Source: Clostridiaceae bacterium Marseille-Q4149
Lineage (GTDB): Bacteria > Bacillota > Clostridia > Oscillospirales > Oscillospiraceae
DNA length: 64,000 nt
Reading direction: 5' to 3'
Assembly (NCBI GenBank): GCA_018228685.1
Contig: CP073691.1
Span: 1,612,001-1,676,000 of the forward strand
Below the pieces are notes generated by a model. It was not told the origin of the DNA. It made no database searches and saw nothing but the letters and a program-made list of their open reading frames with translations. How positions within the stretch are numbered: the stretch's first letter is position 1; every line of letters begins with the position of its first letter. A program made the translations under genes and the position numbers. Below are positions 16,263 through 25,517 of this stretch, in pieces.

Positions 16263-16983
16263 ACAGCACCTTGGACAAAAAGCTCTGCAGCCGGGGGCTC
16301 TGGGGGTTGTCGAACAGGGCCTGGGGGGTGTTTTCCTCCATGATGACCCCCTGGTCCATAAACAGCACCCGGCTGGCCACCTCCCGGGCAAAGCCCATCT
16401 CGTGGGTGACCACCACCATGGTCATGCCGCTCTGGGCCAGCTCCTTCATCACGTCCAGCACCTCTCCCACCATCTCCGGGTCCAGGGCGGAAGTAGGCTC
16501 GTCAAACAGCAGCACCTCCGGCTCCATGCACAGGGCCCGGACGATGGCAATGCGCTGCTTCTGGCCGCCGGAAAGGCGGGAGGGGTACTCCCCTGCCCGG
16601 TCCGCCAGGCCCACCCGCTCCAGCAGGGCCATGGCCCGGGCCTCCGCCGTCTGCTGGGACTCCTTTTTCAGCAGCATAGGGGCCAGAGTCAGGTTCTTCA
16701 GCACCGTCATGTGGGGGAACAGGTTGAACTGCTGAAACACCATGCCCATTTTCATCCGCTGGCGGTTCAGGTCGGCGGCGGGGTCCGTCAGGTCCACGCC
16801 GTCCAGGAGGATTTTCCCGCTGTCCGGGGTCTCCAGCCGGTTCAGGCACCGCAGAAAGGTGGATTTTCCGCTGCCGGAGGGGCCGATGATGCACACCACG
16901 TCCCCCTTCTCGATGTCGGTGGAGATGCCGTCCAGCACGGTGACGCCGCCGAAGCTCTTGTGCAGGTCCTTAACGCTTATCAC
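16261..16983 (-). CDS. Polar amino-acid ABC importer, ATPase
   Basis: 240 residues, complete. Walker [10 protein letters not shown] (about 34-42), signature LSGGQKQR, Walker [14 protein letters not shown] and switch His in [10 protein letters not shown] mark a GlnQ-type ATPase. It overlaps the permease gene by 14 bp and completes a three-gene importer with the substrate-binding lipoprotein. Confidence 0.95.
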   Translation of the reverse strand: MISVKDLHKSFGGVTVLDGISTDIEKGDVVCIIGPSGSGKSTFLRCLNRLETPDSGKILLDGVDLTDPAADLNRQRMKMGMVFQQFNLFPHMTVLKNLTLAPMLLKKESQQTAEARAMALLERVGLADRAGEYPSRLSGGQKQRIAIVRALCMEPEVLLFDEPTSALDPEMVGEVLDVMKELAQSGMTMVVVTHEMGFAREVASRVLFMDQGVIMEENTPQALFDNPQSPRLQSFLSKVL

Positions 16984-17686
16984 TTCTGCGCAGCCTCCTT
17001 TCCAGTAGTCCCAGCAGCTGGGTCATGCCGATGACCAGCACCAGATACACCACGGCCACCAGCATCAGGGGGTTGAAGGAATCATAGGTGTTGTTGCGGA
17101 TCAGGTTCCCGGCCCGGGTCAGGTCCTGCACCGCCACATAGCCCGCCACGGCGGTCTCCTTCAGCAGGGCGATCATCTCGTTGCCGATGGCCGGCAGGAT
17201 GTTCTTCATGGCCTGGGGCAGCACGATATGCCAGGCGCTCTGCAGCCGGGACAGGCCCAGGCTGCGCCCGGCCTCCATCTGGCCCGGGTCCACGGCGGCG
17301 ATGCCGCTGCGCACCAGCTCCGCCACATAGGCCCCGGAGTTGATGCCGAAGGTGACGATGCCCACCACCAGTCCGTCGGAGGACTTGAGAATCAAAAAGT
17401 AGAAGATCAGCAGCTGCACCACCACCGGGACGCCCCGGATCACCGTGGTATACACGCTGCACAGCCAGCAAAGGGGCCGCAGCAGGCGGCTGTCCTGGCC
17501 GCAGTACTTGATCATGGCCACCAATGACCCGATGACCACGCCGATGACCAACGCCCCCGCCGTAATAATCAGGGTGTTCTTCAGCCCGTCCACCAGCAGG
17601 AGATAGCGCTGCTTCTCCACAAAGGTGGTCTCCAGCTGGGCCAGCCACCGGGCGAAAAACTGGCCGATACTCTGCAAAGCTTCCAT
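16970..17686 (-). CDS. Polar amino-acid ABC importer, permease
   Basis: 238 residues of the HisM/GlnP family with about five membrane helices and the ATPase-contact EAA loop ([21 protein letters not shown]). The start codon overlaps the stop of the substrate-binding gene by one base. The missing second permease gene suggests a homodimeric channel. Confidence 0.94.
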   Translation of the reverse strand: MEALQSIGQFFARWLAQLETTFVEKQRYLLLVDGLKNTLIITAGALVIGVVIGSLVAMIKYCGQDSRLLRPLCWLCSVYTTVIRGVPVVVQLLIFYFLILKSSDGLVVGIVTFGINSGAYVAELVRSGIAAVDPGQMEAGRSLGLSRLQSAWHIVLPQAMKNILPAIGNEMIALLKETAVAGYVAVQDLTRAGNLIRNNTYDSFNPLMLVAVVYLVLVIGMTQLLGLLERRLRRSDKR

Positions 17687-18465
17687 CAGCTCAGGGGAGA
17701 CACATACACGGTGTCATACTCCTGGAAAATCTGCTCCACGGTGCCGTCCTGCAGCAGCTGGCTCAGGGCCTGGTTCACCTGGTCCACCAGGTCGCTGCCC
17801 TTGGCAAAGGCCAGGGCGTAAGGCTCGCTGGTCATGGCCTCGTCCAGCACGGTGAGGTTCTGCTCCCCGGCCATCTTCACGGCCACCTCGTTGTCCACCA
17901 CCCACGCGTCGGCCTTGCCGCTGGTCAGGGCGGCCTGGGCGTCGATGTTGGAGGCGAAGGACAGAATTTCATACCCGTTGTCCAGGCAGTAGGTCTCGGC
18001 GGTGGTGCCGGTCTGGACGGCGATGGTCTTGCCGGTAAGGTCGGCCTTGCTCTGGATGTCGCTGCCGGGGTTCACCACGATCACCTGGTTGGCCAGGAAA
18101 TAGGGGTCACTGAAGTCGCAGTTTTTCAGACGGTCGGCGGTGATGCTGATGCCCGCCACACCGGCGTCATAGCGCCCGGCCTGGATGCCGGGGATGATGG
18201 AGTCGAAGTCCACCTGCTCCCACACCAGCTCCATGCCCAGCTTGTCGGCAATGGCCTGCATCAGCTTGGGCTCGATGCCCACGATGTCGCTGCCGTCCAG
18301 GGACTCGAAGGGCGGGAAATCGGGGCTGGTAGCCACCACCAGCTGCTTCTTCTCGCCGGGGTTGGTATCGGTGTCGGTATCGGTATTCTTGCTGCCGCAG
18401 GCGGCCATGGTCAGCAGCATGGCGGCGGCAAAAAACAGGCACAGGAATCTGGTAAAATATTTCAT
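17686..18465 (-). CDS. Amino-acid-binding lipoprotein of the ABC importer
   Basis: 259 residues. The signal peptide ends in a lipobox with Cys23 (LTMAAC), then a Thr/Asp linker and a type II periplasmic-binding domain starting LVVATSPDFPPFESLDG. The FSDPYFLANQVIVV segment is typical of family 3 binders for polar amino acids. Ligand not determinable by eye. Confidence 0.94.
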   Translation of the reverse strand: MKYFTRFLCLFFAAAMLLTMAACGSKNTDTDTDTNPGEKKQLVVATSPDFPPFESLDGSDIVGIEPKLMQAIADKLGMELVWEQVDFDSIIPGIQAGRYDAGVAGISITADRLKNCDFSDPYFLANQVIVVNPGSDIQSKADLTGKTIAVQTGTTAETYCLDNGYEILSFASNIDAQAALTSGKADAWVVDNEVAVKMAGEQNLTVLDEAMTSEPYALAFAKGSDLVDQVNQALSQLLQDGTVEQIFQEYDTVYVSPLS

Positions 18466-18610
18466 ATCAATATCTCCGTTTCTTTCATGTATGTTGTTTG
18501 TATAGAGTCAGATTCACATACATGGTCGTCGTCGGAGAATGGTATACATAGTCATATAAATGCCCTTTCAGTGAATAAAAATTGAAAACTAAATGCGGTT
18601 ACGGATAAAG

Positions 18611-18639
18611 ATACTATCACACCGACCTGGTCATGTCAA
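18611..18639 (-). promoter_or_regulatory. Promoter of the amino-acid importer operon
   Basis: Minus strand TTGACA (18634-18639), 17-base spacer, TAGTAT (18611-18616). The roughly 140-base leader is AT-rich and contains ATGTATGT/ACATACAT arms but no riboswitch I recognise. Confidence 0.8.
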
Positions 18640-18669
18640 GTGTTATTTGAATAAAAATACAAAAAATAA

Positions 18670-18697
18670 CCCCATACGCATTTTTATGCGTATGGGG
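18670..18697 (-). terminator. Terminator after the DUF4317 gene
   Basis: Perfect 12-bp stem CCCCATACGCAT/ATGCGTATGGGG with a 4-base loop, followed on the minus strand by TTATTTTTTG. Confidence 0.9.
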
Positions 18698-18704
18698 CCG
18701 TGCG

Positions 18705-19853
18705 TTATTCCTGGGGATTGGGGATGGTGACGGCGATGCCGTTGACCTCCACCCCGTCGTCGGCGGGGATGAGGATGAACCGCCGCCCGTCGATGATCCG
18801 GGCCTCCACCATATAGCTGTATTCCGGCGGCACGGTGATCTTCACCTCCGGGGTGGTGATCTGGAACTTCCCGGCCTCGATGATGTTCCGGGGGTTCAGG
18901 GCCGCGTCCTGGCCGTACTGCCTGCGGCACTGGTCCTGAAAGGCCTCCACCTTCTCCTCCGGCACGCCGCTGCCGGTGAGCACGTCCCCCACCTCCCGGA
19001 CGGACAGGGTCAGCGGCTCCGGGTCCCGGCTTTCCTTGTGCTCCTGGATGCGGCCCCGCAGCTGCTCGTGGACCGCCTGCACCACGTCATAGCTGCAATC
19101 CTTCTCTAAGGTCTCCGTCAGGGCGGCGGCGAACAGGTTCTGCTGCTCCTGGGGGGACATGGGGGCCTCCTGGACGCAGAACACCGCATCGATGACCTCC
19201 TGGTGCAGCTGGGCGGTGTCCTTGCTGTAAAACAGGGCGTTATAGATGTTGGCGGCCCGGTCGTCAAAGGCCGGGAACAGGAAGCCCAGGGCCGGGGGCT
19301 GGGCGATATGCCCGGTGGAGCTGCCCCGAAACTCCTTGTCCCGGTCGCTGTACTGCAAGGCCAGGGTGGGATCCTTCACCGGGCATATGGCGCACACGAA
19401 ATACCGGAACACCGTCTCCGATGCGTCGGGGACCTCCTGATCGTCCCGGCTGCGATGGGGCACGTCATAGGTATCGGCGGCCAGCAGAATCAGATAGCTG
19501 CTCTCGCCCATGTCGATGGCGTCGATGATCCGGCGGTACAGGCTCTCCCGGGCGTTGGCGTCCTGCAGCTCCGTCTGGCGCAGGGTCTGCAGCAGGCGGT
19601 GCTCGTCGCTGTCCGCCACCTGGGCGGTGGAAAACACGATGTCGATGAGGTTCCGGCCCAGGGCGCCGGACAGGGTCTTTTTCAGCAGGTTCAGATACAT
19701 CTCCTGCTCCTCCTGGGACAGCAGGCCCAGCGGCGCGTCCACATAGGAGATGATCTGGCGGCTGCTGCTGACATAGCAGCCGTATACCTTGCTGATGGCG
19801 GTGCGGTCCGGCTTGAACCGCCGCCGCAGCTCGTTTAGCTCCTTCTGATTCAT
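18705..19853 (-). CDS. DUF4317 family protein
   Basis: 382 residues starting MNQKELNELRRRFKPDRTAI with a GGGAGGAAG ribosome site. The family is widespread in Clostridia and has no known function. The N-terminal segment contains KVYGCYVSSSRQIISY; the C-terminal part (about 300-382) is beta-rich and ends VEVNGIAVTIPNPQE. No signal peptide or membrane helix. It is divergent from the GTPase-nuclease fusion. Confidence 0.85.
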   Translation of the reverse strand: MNQKELNELRRRFKPDRTAISKVYGCYVSSSRQIISYVDAPLGLLSQEEQEMYLNLLKKTLSGALGRNLIDIVFSTAQVADSDEHRLLQTLRQTELQDANARESLYRRIIDAIDMGESSYLILLAADTYDVPHRSRDDQEVPDASETVFRYFVCAICPVKDPTLALQYSDRDKEFRGSSTGHIAQPPALGFLFPAFDDRAANIYNALFYSKDTAQLHQEVIDAVFCVQEAPMSPQEQQNLFAAALTETLEKDCSYDVVQAVHEQLRGRIQEHKESRDPEPLTLSVREVGDVLTGSGVPEEKVEAFQDQCRRQYGQDAALNPRNIIEAGKFQITTPEVKITVPPEYSYMVEARIIDGRRFILIPADDGVEVNGIAVTIPNPQE

Positions 19854-19884
19854 CCGTTCTTCCTCCCACAGGCAATTTTCTCCC

Positions 19885-19913
19885 ATCATAGCACGATTTG
19901 CCCCGCCGGGCAA
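19885..19913 (-). promoter_or_regulatory. Promoter of the DUF4317 gene
   Basis: Minus strand TTGCCC (19908-19913), 17-base spacer, TATGAT (19885-19890). Confidence 0.7.
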
Positions 19914-19927
19914 GAAAAAATCCGCCC

Positions 19928-19956
19928 TTGCAAGCCGGGACGGTATCTGCCATAAT
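19928..19956 (+). promoter_or_regulatory. Promoter of the GTPase-nuclease fusion
   Basis: Plus strand TTGCAA (19928-19933), 17-base spacer, CATAAT (19951-19956), 31 bp before the ATG. There is no long attenuator leader of the kind that precedes tet(M). Confidence 0.68.
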
Positions 19957-19987
19957 AGAGAAAAATGAGACAAAGCAGGTTTTGCAT

Positions 19988-22564
19988 ATGGATACAAACA
20001 GCAACCAGGCCCGCCGGGTGGTCATCGGCATCACCGCCCATGTGGACGCGGGCAAAACCACCCTGGCCGAGGCCATGCTCTACCGCACCGGCCAGCTGCG
20101 GAAGCTGGGCCGGGTGGACCACGGCAGCGCCGCCATGGACAGCCATCTGCTGGAGCGGGAGCGGGGCATCACCATCTTTTCCAGCCAGGCGGAGCTGCCC
20201 ATCGGGGATCTGGAGGTGACGCTGCTGGACACCCCGGGCCATGTGGACTTCTCCGCCGAGATGGAGCGCACCCTGTCGGTGCTGGACTACGCCATTCTGG
20301 TGATCAGCGGCGCCGACGGCGTCCAGGCCCACACCCGCACTCTGTGGCGGCTGCTGGAGCTGTACCGGATCCCCACGTTTCTGTTTGTGACGAAAATGGA
20401 CTTCGGCCGCTGCGGCCGGGGGCAGATGATGGAGCATCTGCACCACGAACTGGGGGAGGGGTGCGTGGACTTCACCCCCGCGGACCGGGAGCGGCGCATG
20501 GAGCAGCTGGCCACCTGCCGGGAGGATGCCCTGGAGGCGTATCTGGACGGCGGAGAGGTCCCCGACGCCCTGGTGCGGCAGTTGGTGGGGCGGCGGCTGG
20601 TTTTTCCCTGCTGGTTCGGCTCCGGGCTGAAGCTGGAGGGCATCGACGAATTTCTGGAGGGGCTGGCCCGGTATGTGGAACCTCCTGCCTATCCCGCTGC
20701 CTTCTCCGCCCGGGTGTTCAAGATCAGCCACGACCCCCAGGGCAAGCGCCTGACCCACCTGAAGGTCACCGGCGGGACCCTGCGGGTCCGGGACGCCGTG
20801 CCCTATGCCGGGCACCAGGAGAAGGCCGCCCAGCTGCGCCTTTACAGCGGCGGCCGGTTCCGGGCGGTGGACCAGGTCCCCGCCGGAGGCGTGTGCGCCG
20901 TCCAGGGACTGACGGCCACCTGCGGCGGCCAGGGCCTGGGGGCGGAGGAATCCGGTGTCCGGCCGGTGCTGGAGCCGGTGATGCGCTATCGGGTGGCCCT
21001 GCCGCCGGACTGCGACAGCCGCACCCTGCTGCCCCAGCTGCGCCAGCTGGAGGAGGAGGATCCCCAGCTGCGCTTCACCTCCCACGGAGGGGAAATTCAT
21101 GTGTCCCTGATGGGCCGCATCCAGGCGGAAATTCTCAAAAGTCTGGTGTCGGAGCGCTTCGGCGTGGAGATCGACCTGGACCGGGGCCGGGTTTTGTATA
21201 AGGAGACCATCGACGGCCCCGTGGAGGGCGTGGGCCACTTTGAACCCCTGCGGCACTATGCGGAGGTGCATCTGCTGCTGGAGCCCCTGCCCCAGGGCAG
21301 CGGCGTGGTGACGGCCACCCGGTGCGGCGAGGACCAGCTGGACCGGAGCTGGCAGCGGCTGATTATGACTCATTTGCAGGAAAAGACCCACCTGGGAGTC
21401 CTCACCGGCTCCGCCATCACCGACGTGAAGATCACCCTGATGTCCGGCCGGGCCCATGTGAAGCACACCGAGGGGGGCGACTTCCGCCAGGCCACCTATC
21501 GGGCGGTGCGCCAGGGGCTGATGCAGGCCCGGAGCCGCCTGCTGGAGCCGTATTACGCCTTCCGGCTGGAGGTGCCGCCGGAGCAGCTGGGCCGGGCCAT
21601 CAACGATGTGCGCCTGCGCAGCGGCAGCTTCGACACCCCGGAGGAGTCCGGGGACCTGACCTTGCTGCGGGGCCGGGTGCCGGTGACGGAGTTTGACGAC
21701 TATGCCCAGGAGGTGGCGTCCTATACCGGGGGCCGGGGCCGCCTATCCCTGGAGCCGGCGGGCTACGGGCCCTGTCATAACCCCGACGCCGTGATCGCGG
21801 CGGCGGACTATGACCCGGAGGCCGACCCGGACAACACGCCGGACTCCGTGTTCTGCGCCCACGGCGGCGGCTTCACCGTGAAGTGGGACAAGGTGCCGGA
21901 GTATATGCACCTGCCCAGCTGTCTGGAAAAGCCCCGGGAGGACGCGCCGGTGCGCCGCCGGTGCATCCGCCTGGACGATGCGGAGCTGGAGGCCATCATG
22001 ACCCGGGAGTTCGGCCCCGTGCGCCGTCCCCTGTACCGTGCGCCGGAGAAGCGGGAGGCTCCTGCCGATACCGGCCTGCGGGAGATCGGCCAGCGCTGCT
22101 ATGTGGTGGACGGCTACAACGTGATCTTCGACTGGGAGGAGCTCCACGCCCTGGCGGACCGGGACCTGTCCGCCGCCCGGGAGCGGCTGATGGACACCCT
22201 GTGCGGCTGGGCCGCCTTCACCCACACCCGGGTGGTGCTGGTGTTCGACGGGTACAAGGTCCCCGGCAATACCGGGGAGAAGTTCGACTACCGGGGCATC
22301 CATGTGGTATACACCCGGGAGCGGGAAACCGGCGATATGTACATTGAGCGGTTTTTGCAGCAGGTAGGGAAAAATGACCACGTCCGGGTGGTGACCTCCG
22401 ACGGGCTCATCCAGCTGTCGGCGGTGCGCACCGGGGCCATGCGCATGTCCTCGGCGGAGTTTGGCCGCCAGGTGTCCGAGGCCGCCGGGCAGATCGCGGA
22501 AATCCTGAAAACCATGCACCAGTCCGGCGGCAGCACCATCGGCCAGCGGATAAATAAGAGCTGA
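19988..22564 (+). CDS. Tet(M)-like translation GTPase fused to a Rae1/YacP-like NYN nuclease domain
   Basis: 858 residues. Residues 1-640 align with ribosomal-protection GTPases: G1 AHVDAGKT (17-24), G2 RGIT (59-62), G3 DTPGH (81-85), and G4 TKMD (135-138, where Tet(M) has NKID), then EF-G-like domains II-V (LLEPYYAFRLEVP, RAINDVRLRSG). After a linker, residues about 700-850 form a NYN/YacP domain: CYVVDGYNVIFDWEEL, VVLVFDGYK, VVYTRERETGD and VTSDGLIQ, matching Rae1, the ribosome A-site endonuclease of Bacillus. Inference: binds stalled ribosomes like EF-G and cleaves the bound mRNA. Tetracycline resistance cannot be assumed. Confidence 0.88.
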   Translation: MDTNSNQARRVVIGITAHVDAGKTTLAEAMLYRTGQLRKLGRVDHGSAAMDSHLLERERGITIFSSQAELPIGDLEVTLLDTPGHVDFSAEMERTLSVLDYAILVISGADGVQAHTRTLWRLLELYRIPTFLFVTKMDFGRCGRGQMMEHLHHELGEGCVDFTPADRERRMEQLATCREDALEAYLDGGEVPDALVRQLVGRRLVFPCWFGSGLKLEGIDEFLEGLARYVEPPAYPAAFSARVFKISHDPQGKRLTHLKVTGGTLRVRDAVPYAGHQEKAAQLRLYSGGRFRAVDQVPAGGVCAVQGLTATCGGQGLGAEESGVRPVLEPVMRYRVALPPDCDSRTLLPQLRQLEEEDPQLRFTSHGGEIHVSLMGRIQAEILKSLVSERFGVEIDLDRGRVLYKETIDGPVEGVGHFEPLRHYAEVHLLLEPLPQGSGVVTATRCGEDQLDRSWQRLIMTHLQEKTHLGVLTGSAITDVKITLMSGRAHVKHTEGGDFRQATYRAVRQGLMQARSRLLEPYYAFRLEVPPEQLGRAINDVRLRSGSFDTPEESGDLTLLRGRVPVTEFDDYAQEVASYTGGRGRLSLEPAGYGPCHNPDAVIAAADYDPEADPDNTPDSVFCAHGGGFTVKWDKVPEYMHLPSCLEKPREDAPVRRRCIRLDDAELEAIMTREFGPVRRPLYRAPEKREAPADTGLREIGQRCYVVDGYNVIFDWEELHALADRDLSAARERLMDTLCGWAAFTHTRVVLVFDGYKVPGNTGEKFDYRGIHVVYTRERETGDMYIERFLQQVGKNDHVRVVTSDGLIQLSAVRTGAMRMSSAEFGRQVSEAAGQIAEILKTMHQSGGSTIGQRINKS

Positions 22565-22604
22565 AAAAAGCCTGTGTATTCGGTGTGAATACACAGGCTT
22601 TTTT
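22564..22604. terminator. Bidirectional terminator
   Basis: 18-bp stem AAAAAAGCCTGTGTATTC and its complement around a 5-base loop. It begins at the stop codon of the fusion gene and serves the convergent XRE gene as well. Confidence 0.9.
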
Positions 22605-22626
22605 CAACGGATTTTCGTGTAATTGC

Positions 22627-22842
22627 TCAATAATTTCTTCTTGGGTTATTCGTCAGCCCCAGCAGATAATCCACGGATACATCATAGAACTCTGACAGGC
22701 GGATCAGTATATCCGTGGGGATATCCCGTTCTCCCCGCTCATAGTTGCTGTAGACCCGCTGGGAGCAGCGCAGACGCTCTGCCACCTGCCGCTGCAGCAG
22801 GTCCCGATCTTCCCGCAGATCGCGCAGACGCTGGTATGCCAT
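22627..22842 (-). CDS. XRE-family transcriptional regulator
   Basis: 71 residues, a single helix-turn-helix: LLQRQVAERLRCSQRVYSNYERGERDIPT is split over residues 15-43 and followed by LIRLSEFYDVSVDYLLG. The length suggests a minimal Cro-like repressor. It is divergent from the membrane zinc-ribbon gene; a palindrome within that gene's promoter is its likely target. Confidence 0.9.
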   Translation of the reverse strand: MAYQRLRDLREDRDLLQRQVAERLRCSQRVYSNYERGERDIPTDILIRLSEFYDVSVDYLLGLTNNPRRNY

Positions 22843-22871
22843 GCTTACTCACCTCGGATATAGGTTAACAC

Positions 22872-22916
22872 AGCGCATTTTGTTCTATTGACAAGTAGCG
22901 CAAAATGCGCTACACT
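22872..22916 (+). promoter_or_regulatory. Promoter with embedded operator for the XRE regulator
   Basis: TTGACA (22888-22893), 17-base spacer, TACACT (22911-22916). A 19-bp palindrome GTAGCGCAaaaTGCGCTAC (22895-22913) occupies the whole spacer, and an inverted second site AGCGCATTTTG (22872-22882) lies just upstream, towards the regulator gene. A repressor bound here would block both divergent promoters. Confidence 0.82.
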
Positions 22917-22959
22917 GAAATTGGGTACACGTACCGATGATACAGGGAGGTTATGAAAA

Positions 22960-23439
22960 ATGTACGAAAGAGTAGGAGAAGAGATCAAACGTCGTGTCCG
23001 CTTCTTAGTCATCCGTCGGACTTTGCTGACGGCCGTTCTGGTCATAGCGGCGGTTGCCGCCGTGGGATCCAACAATGGGGATCTGGTGGCGCCTGCGATC
23101 ATTGCGGGCATCATCGTCATCATCTGGGTCTATTCCAGCGCCAGGCTGCAATATCTTCTGCTGTACGGCTACGGTGAACTCATCGACAAGGTATCGGACC
23201 TGGAGGCCCGCAGCCAGGGCGGCAAAAAGGGAGGACGGAAGCCCCAGCGGCCCGCAGAGTCCCATACGGAGCCGAATGCGGAGCCGGAGCCGGAACCGGA
23301 TTGCAGCGACGAGGGCCAGCCCAAAACCAAACGGCGGCCGGACGGCAGCTGGAAATGCATGTTCTGCGACCACATGAACCCTTCCGGCAAGGACTACTGC
23401 CAGAAGTGCGGGGCGGAAGCATTTTTCGATCAGCCGTGA
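22960..23439 (+). CDS. Membrane protein with C-terminal zinc ribbon
   Basis: 159 residues. Two membrane helices (about 20-60: LLTAVLVIAAVAAVG and APAIIAGIIVIIWVY), a charged Pro/Glu-rich linker (PEPEPD), and a zinc ribbon WKCMFCDHMNPSGKDYCQKC at 131-150 with C-x2-C...C-x2-C. The ribbon is of the RanBP2/double-zinc-ribbon type. Function unknown. Transcription is probably controlled by the divergent XRE protein. Confidence 0.78.
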   Translation: MYERVGEEIKRRVRFLVIRRTLLTAVLVIAAVAAVGSNNGDLVAPAIIAGIIVIIWVYSSARLQYLLLYGYGELIDKVSDLEARSQGGKKGGRKPQRPAESHTEPNAEPEPEPDCSDEGQPKTKRRPDGSWKCMFCDHMNPSGKDYCQKCGAEAFFDQP

Positions 23440-23545
23440 CGGAGTTTTTCTCTGCTCCCGGGGCCGGACAGACGGGATTCCGCCTGTTCGGCCCCGTTCG
23501 GCGTAAAACCCCCGGAAAATCCCGCCATTTTCCGGGAAAAAACTC

Positions 23546-23574
23546 TTGCACTGGGAGTGTTTTTGTGGTAAACT
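23546..23574 (+). promoter_or_regulatory. Promoter of the rimP-nusA-infB operon
   Basis: TTGCAC (23546-23551), 17-base spacer, TAAACT (23569-23574). It starts a leader of about 100 bases before rimP. Confidence 0.75.
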
Positions 23575-23677
23575 ACCGCGTAGTAAGGAAGTGTTGACGG
23601 AGAGTGGACAGTTTGTCCGCTCTTTTTCTTGGGCAAATTTGCCCCCTTAAAATTTTCGGAAAGACAGGAGGCCGGAC

Positions 23678-24136
23678 ATGAAAAAGGTAACGGAGCTGGT
23701 GGCCGAGCTGGCCGCCCCCGCCGTGGCGGAGCAGGGCTGCACCCTGTGGGATGTGGAATACGTCCGGGAAGCCGGGCAGTGGTATCTGCGGCTGTACCTG
23801 GACAAGGACGGCGGCGTGGACATTCTGGACTGCGAGGCCGTCAGCCGCAAGGTCAGCGACCTTTTGGACCAGGCGGACCCCATCGAGGGCAGCTACACCT
23901 TCGAGGTGTCCTCCGCCGGGGCCGAGCGCCCCTTGAAGCGCCCGTCGGATTTTCAGCGGTTCCTGGGCCATCCGGTGCTGGTGAAGACCTACAAGCCCAA
24001 GGACGGGCGCAAGGAGTTTGCCGGGACCCTGGCAGGGTACGACAATGGGGCCGTGCTGCTGGATATGGGTGGGGCGGAGCCTCTGCGGTTTGAAAAGCCG
24101 GAGCTGGCCCTGGTCCGTCTGCGTGTGGAATTCTGA
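23678..24136 (+). CDS. rimP: Ribosome maturation factor RimP
   Basis: 152 residues, normal length, with LWDVEYVREAGQWYLRLYLDKDGG and the family motif YTFEVSSAGAERPLKRPSDF (residues 76-95). It assists 30S assembly. First gene of the conserved rimP-nusA-ylxR-ylxQ-infB-rbfA operon, after an AGGAGG ribosome site. Confidence 0.95.
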   Translation: MKKVTELVAELAAPAVAEQGCTLWDVEYVREAGQWYLRLYLDKDGGVDILDCEAVSRKVSDLLDQADPIEGSYTFEVSSAGAERPLKRPSDFQRFLGHPVLVKTYKPKDGRKEFAGTLAGYDNGAVLLDMGGAEPLRFEKPELALVRLRVEF

Positions 24137-24164
24137 CGAAACAGTATAGAATAGGAGAAATACC

Positions 24165-25220
24165 ATGAAATGCGAAGAAATCTTTGCCGCGCTGGAAATG
24201 CTGGAAAAGGAACGCGGCATTCCCCAGGACTTCATGATGGGCAAGATCATCCAGGCTCTGACCGCCGCCTATAAGAAGGACCACGAGGGCGTGGAAAACG
24301 TCATCGTGGACGTCAACGAGGAGAAGAAGGATCTGCGGATGTACGTCCAGAAGGAGATCGTGGAGGAGGTGGAGAACCCCGGCTCCCAGATCTCGCTGGA
24401 GGACGCCCGGGCCATGTCCGCCAAGTATCAGCTGGGCGGCGTGGTGAATATCCCCGTGAAAAATGTGGAGTTCGGCCGCATCGCCGCCGGCAACGGCAAG
24501 CAGGTCATTATCCAGGGCCTGCGGGAGGCGGAGCACGGCATGATTTATGACGAGTGGGGCTCCAAGCAGCACGAGATCCTCACCGGCACCGTCCACCGCA
24601 TCGACCCCCGGGGCACCGTTCACCTGCGTATCGGCTCCGGCAGCGAAGCTACCGAGGGCCTTATGGGCGTCAACGAGCAGGTCCCCGGCGAGGAGCTTAC
24701 CGAGGGGCAGCTGGTGAAGGTTTACCTGGTGGAGGTCCGCCGCACCACCCGGGGTCCCCAGGTGATGGTGTCCCGGACCCATCCGGGCCTGGTGAAGCGC
24801 CTGTTTGAGCTGGAGGTGCCCGAGATCTACGACGGCACCGTGGAGATCCGCTCCATCGCCCGGGAGGCAGGCAGCCGCACCAAGATGGCCGTGTGGTCCT
24901 CCGACAAGAACGTGGACCCCATCGGCGCCTGTGTGGGCCCCAAGGGCCAGCGAGTGGCCGCCGTGGTGGAGGAGCTGCGGGGCGAGAAGATCGACATCAT
25001 CAAGTATTCCGAGGATCCCGCCCAGTTCATCGCCGCCGCTCTGGCTCCCGCCGACGTGGTGGAGGTGCGCCTGTCCGACGAGGGCAAGCTCTGCCGGGTC
25101 ATCGTCCCCGACGACCAGCTGAGCCTGGCCATCGGCAAGGAGGGGCAGAACGCCCGCCTGGCCGCCCGTCTCACCGGGTACAAGATCGACATCAAGCCCG
25201 CTTCCTATACCGGGGAGTAA
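24165..25220 (+). CDS. nusA: Transcription elongation factor NusA
   Basis: 351 residues: N-terminal RNA-polymerase-binding domain (1-130), S1 domain (about 135-200), and two KH domains (about 210-345) with DPIGACVGPKGQRV and LAIGKEGQNARLAARLTG. No C-terminal acidic repeats, the usual Firmicutes form. It acts in pausing, termination and rRNA antitermination. Confidence 0.96.
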   Translation: MKCEEIFAALEMLEKERGIPQDFMMGKIIQALTAAYKKDHEGVENVIVDVNEEKKDLRMYVQKEIVEEVENPGSQISLEDARAMSAKYQLGGVVNIPVKNVEFGRIAAGNGKQVIIQGLREAEHGMIYDEWGSKQHEILTGTVHRIDPRGTVHLRIGSGSEATEGLMGVNEQVPGEELTEGQLVKVYLVEVRRTTRGPQVMVSRTHPGLVKRLFELEVPEIYDGTVEIRSIAREAGSRTKMAVWSSDKNVDPIGACVGPKGQRVAAVVEELRGEKIDIIKYSEDPAQFIAAALAPADVVEVRLSDEGKLCRVIVPDDQLSLAIGKEGQNARLAARLTGYKIDIKPASYTGE

Positions 25221-25244
25221 GCGATACAGGAAAGGAGGACCATC

Positions 25245-25517
25245 ATGCAGAAGCCGCGGAAGATTCCACAGCGCATGTGCGTGGGCTGCCGGGAAAAGCG
25301 GGACAAAAAGGACCTGCTGCGGGTGGTCCGCACGCCGGAGGGCCAGCTGGTGCTGGACGCCACCGGCAAGAAGTCCGGCCGGGGCGCCTATGTGTGCCGC
25401 GATCCGCAGTGCCTGAAGAAGGCCCGGAAATCCCGGGCGCTGGACCGGATGCTGGAGGTCAGCATCCCCGACGAGGTTTATGAGGCGCTGGAGCGCCAGA
25501 TGGAAACGGAAGCATGA
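25245..25517 (+). CDS. ylxR: YlxR-family RNA-binding protein (DUF448)
   Basis: 90 residues with the family core PQRMCVGCREKRDKKDLLRVV and GRGAYVCRDPQCLKKA; paired cysteines lie at both sites. Homologues affect transcription and may bind RNase P RNA. It overlaps the next gene by 4 bp in the standard nusA-infB arrangement. Confidence 0.92.
   Translation: MQKPRKIPQRMCVGCREKRDKKDLLRVVRTPEGQLVLDATGKKSGRGAYVCRDPQCLKKARKSRALDRMLEVSIPDEVYEALERQMETEA

Noticed and set aside
19988..22564. Acquired tetracycline-resistance gene
   Set aside because: The Tet(M)-like part is diverged, has native GC content, no attenuator leader and no mobile-element context, and is fused to a nuclease domain. Resistance cannot be claimed from sequence.
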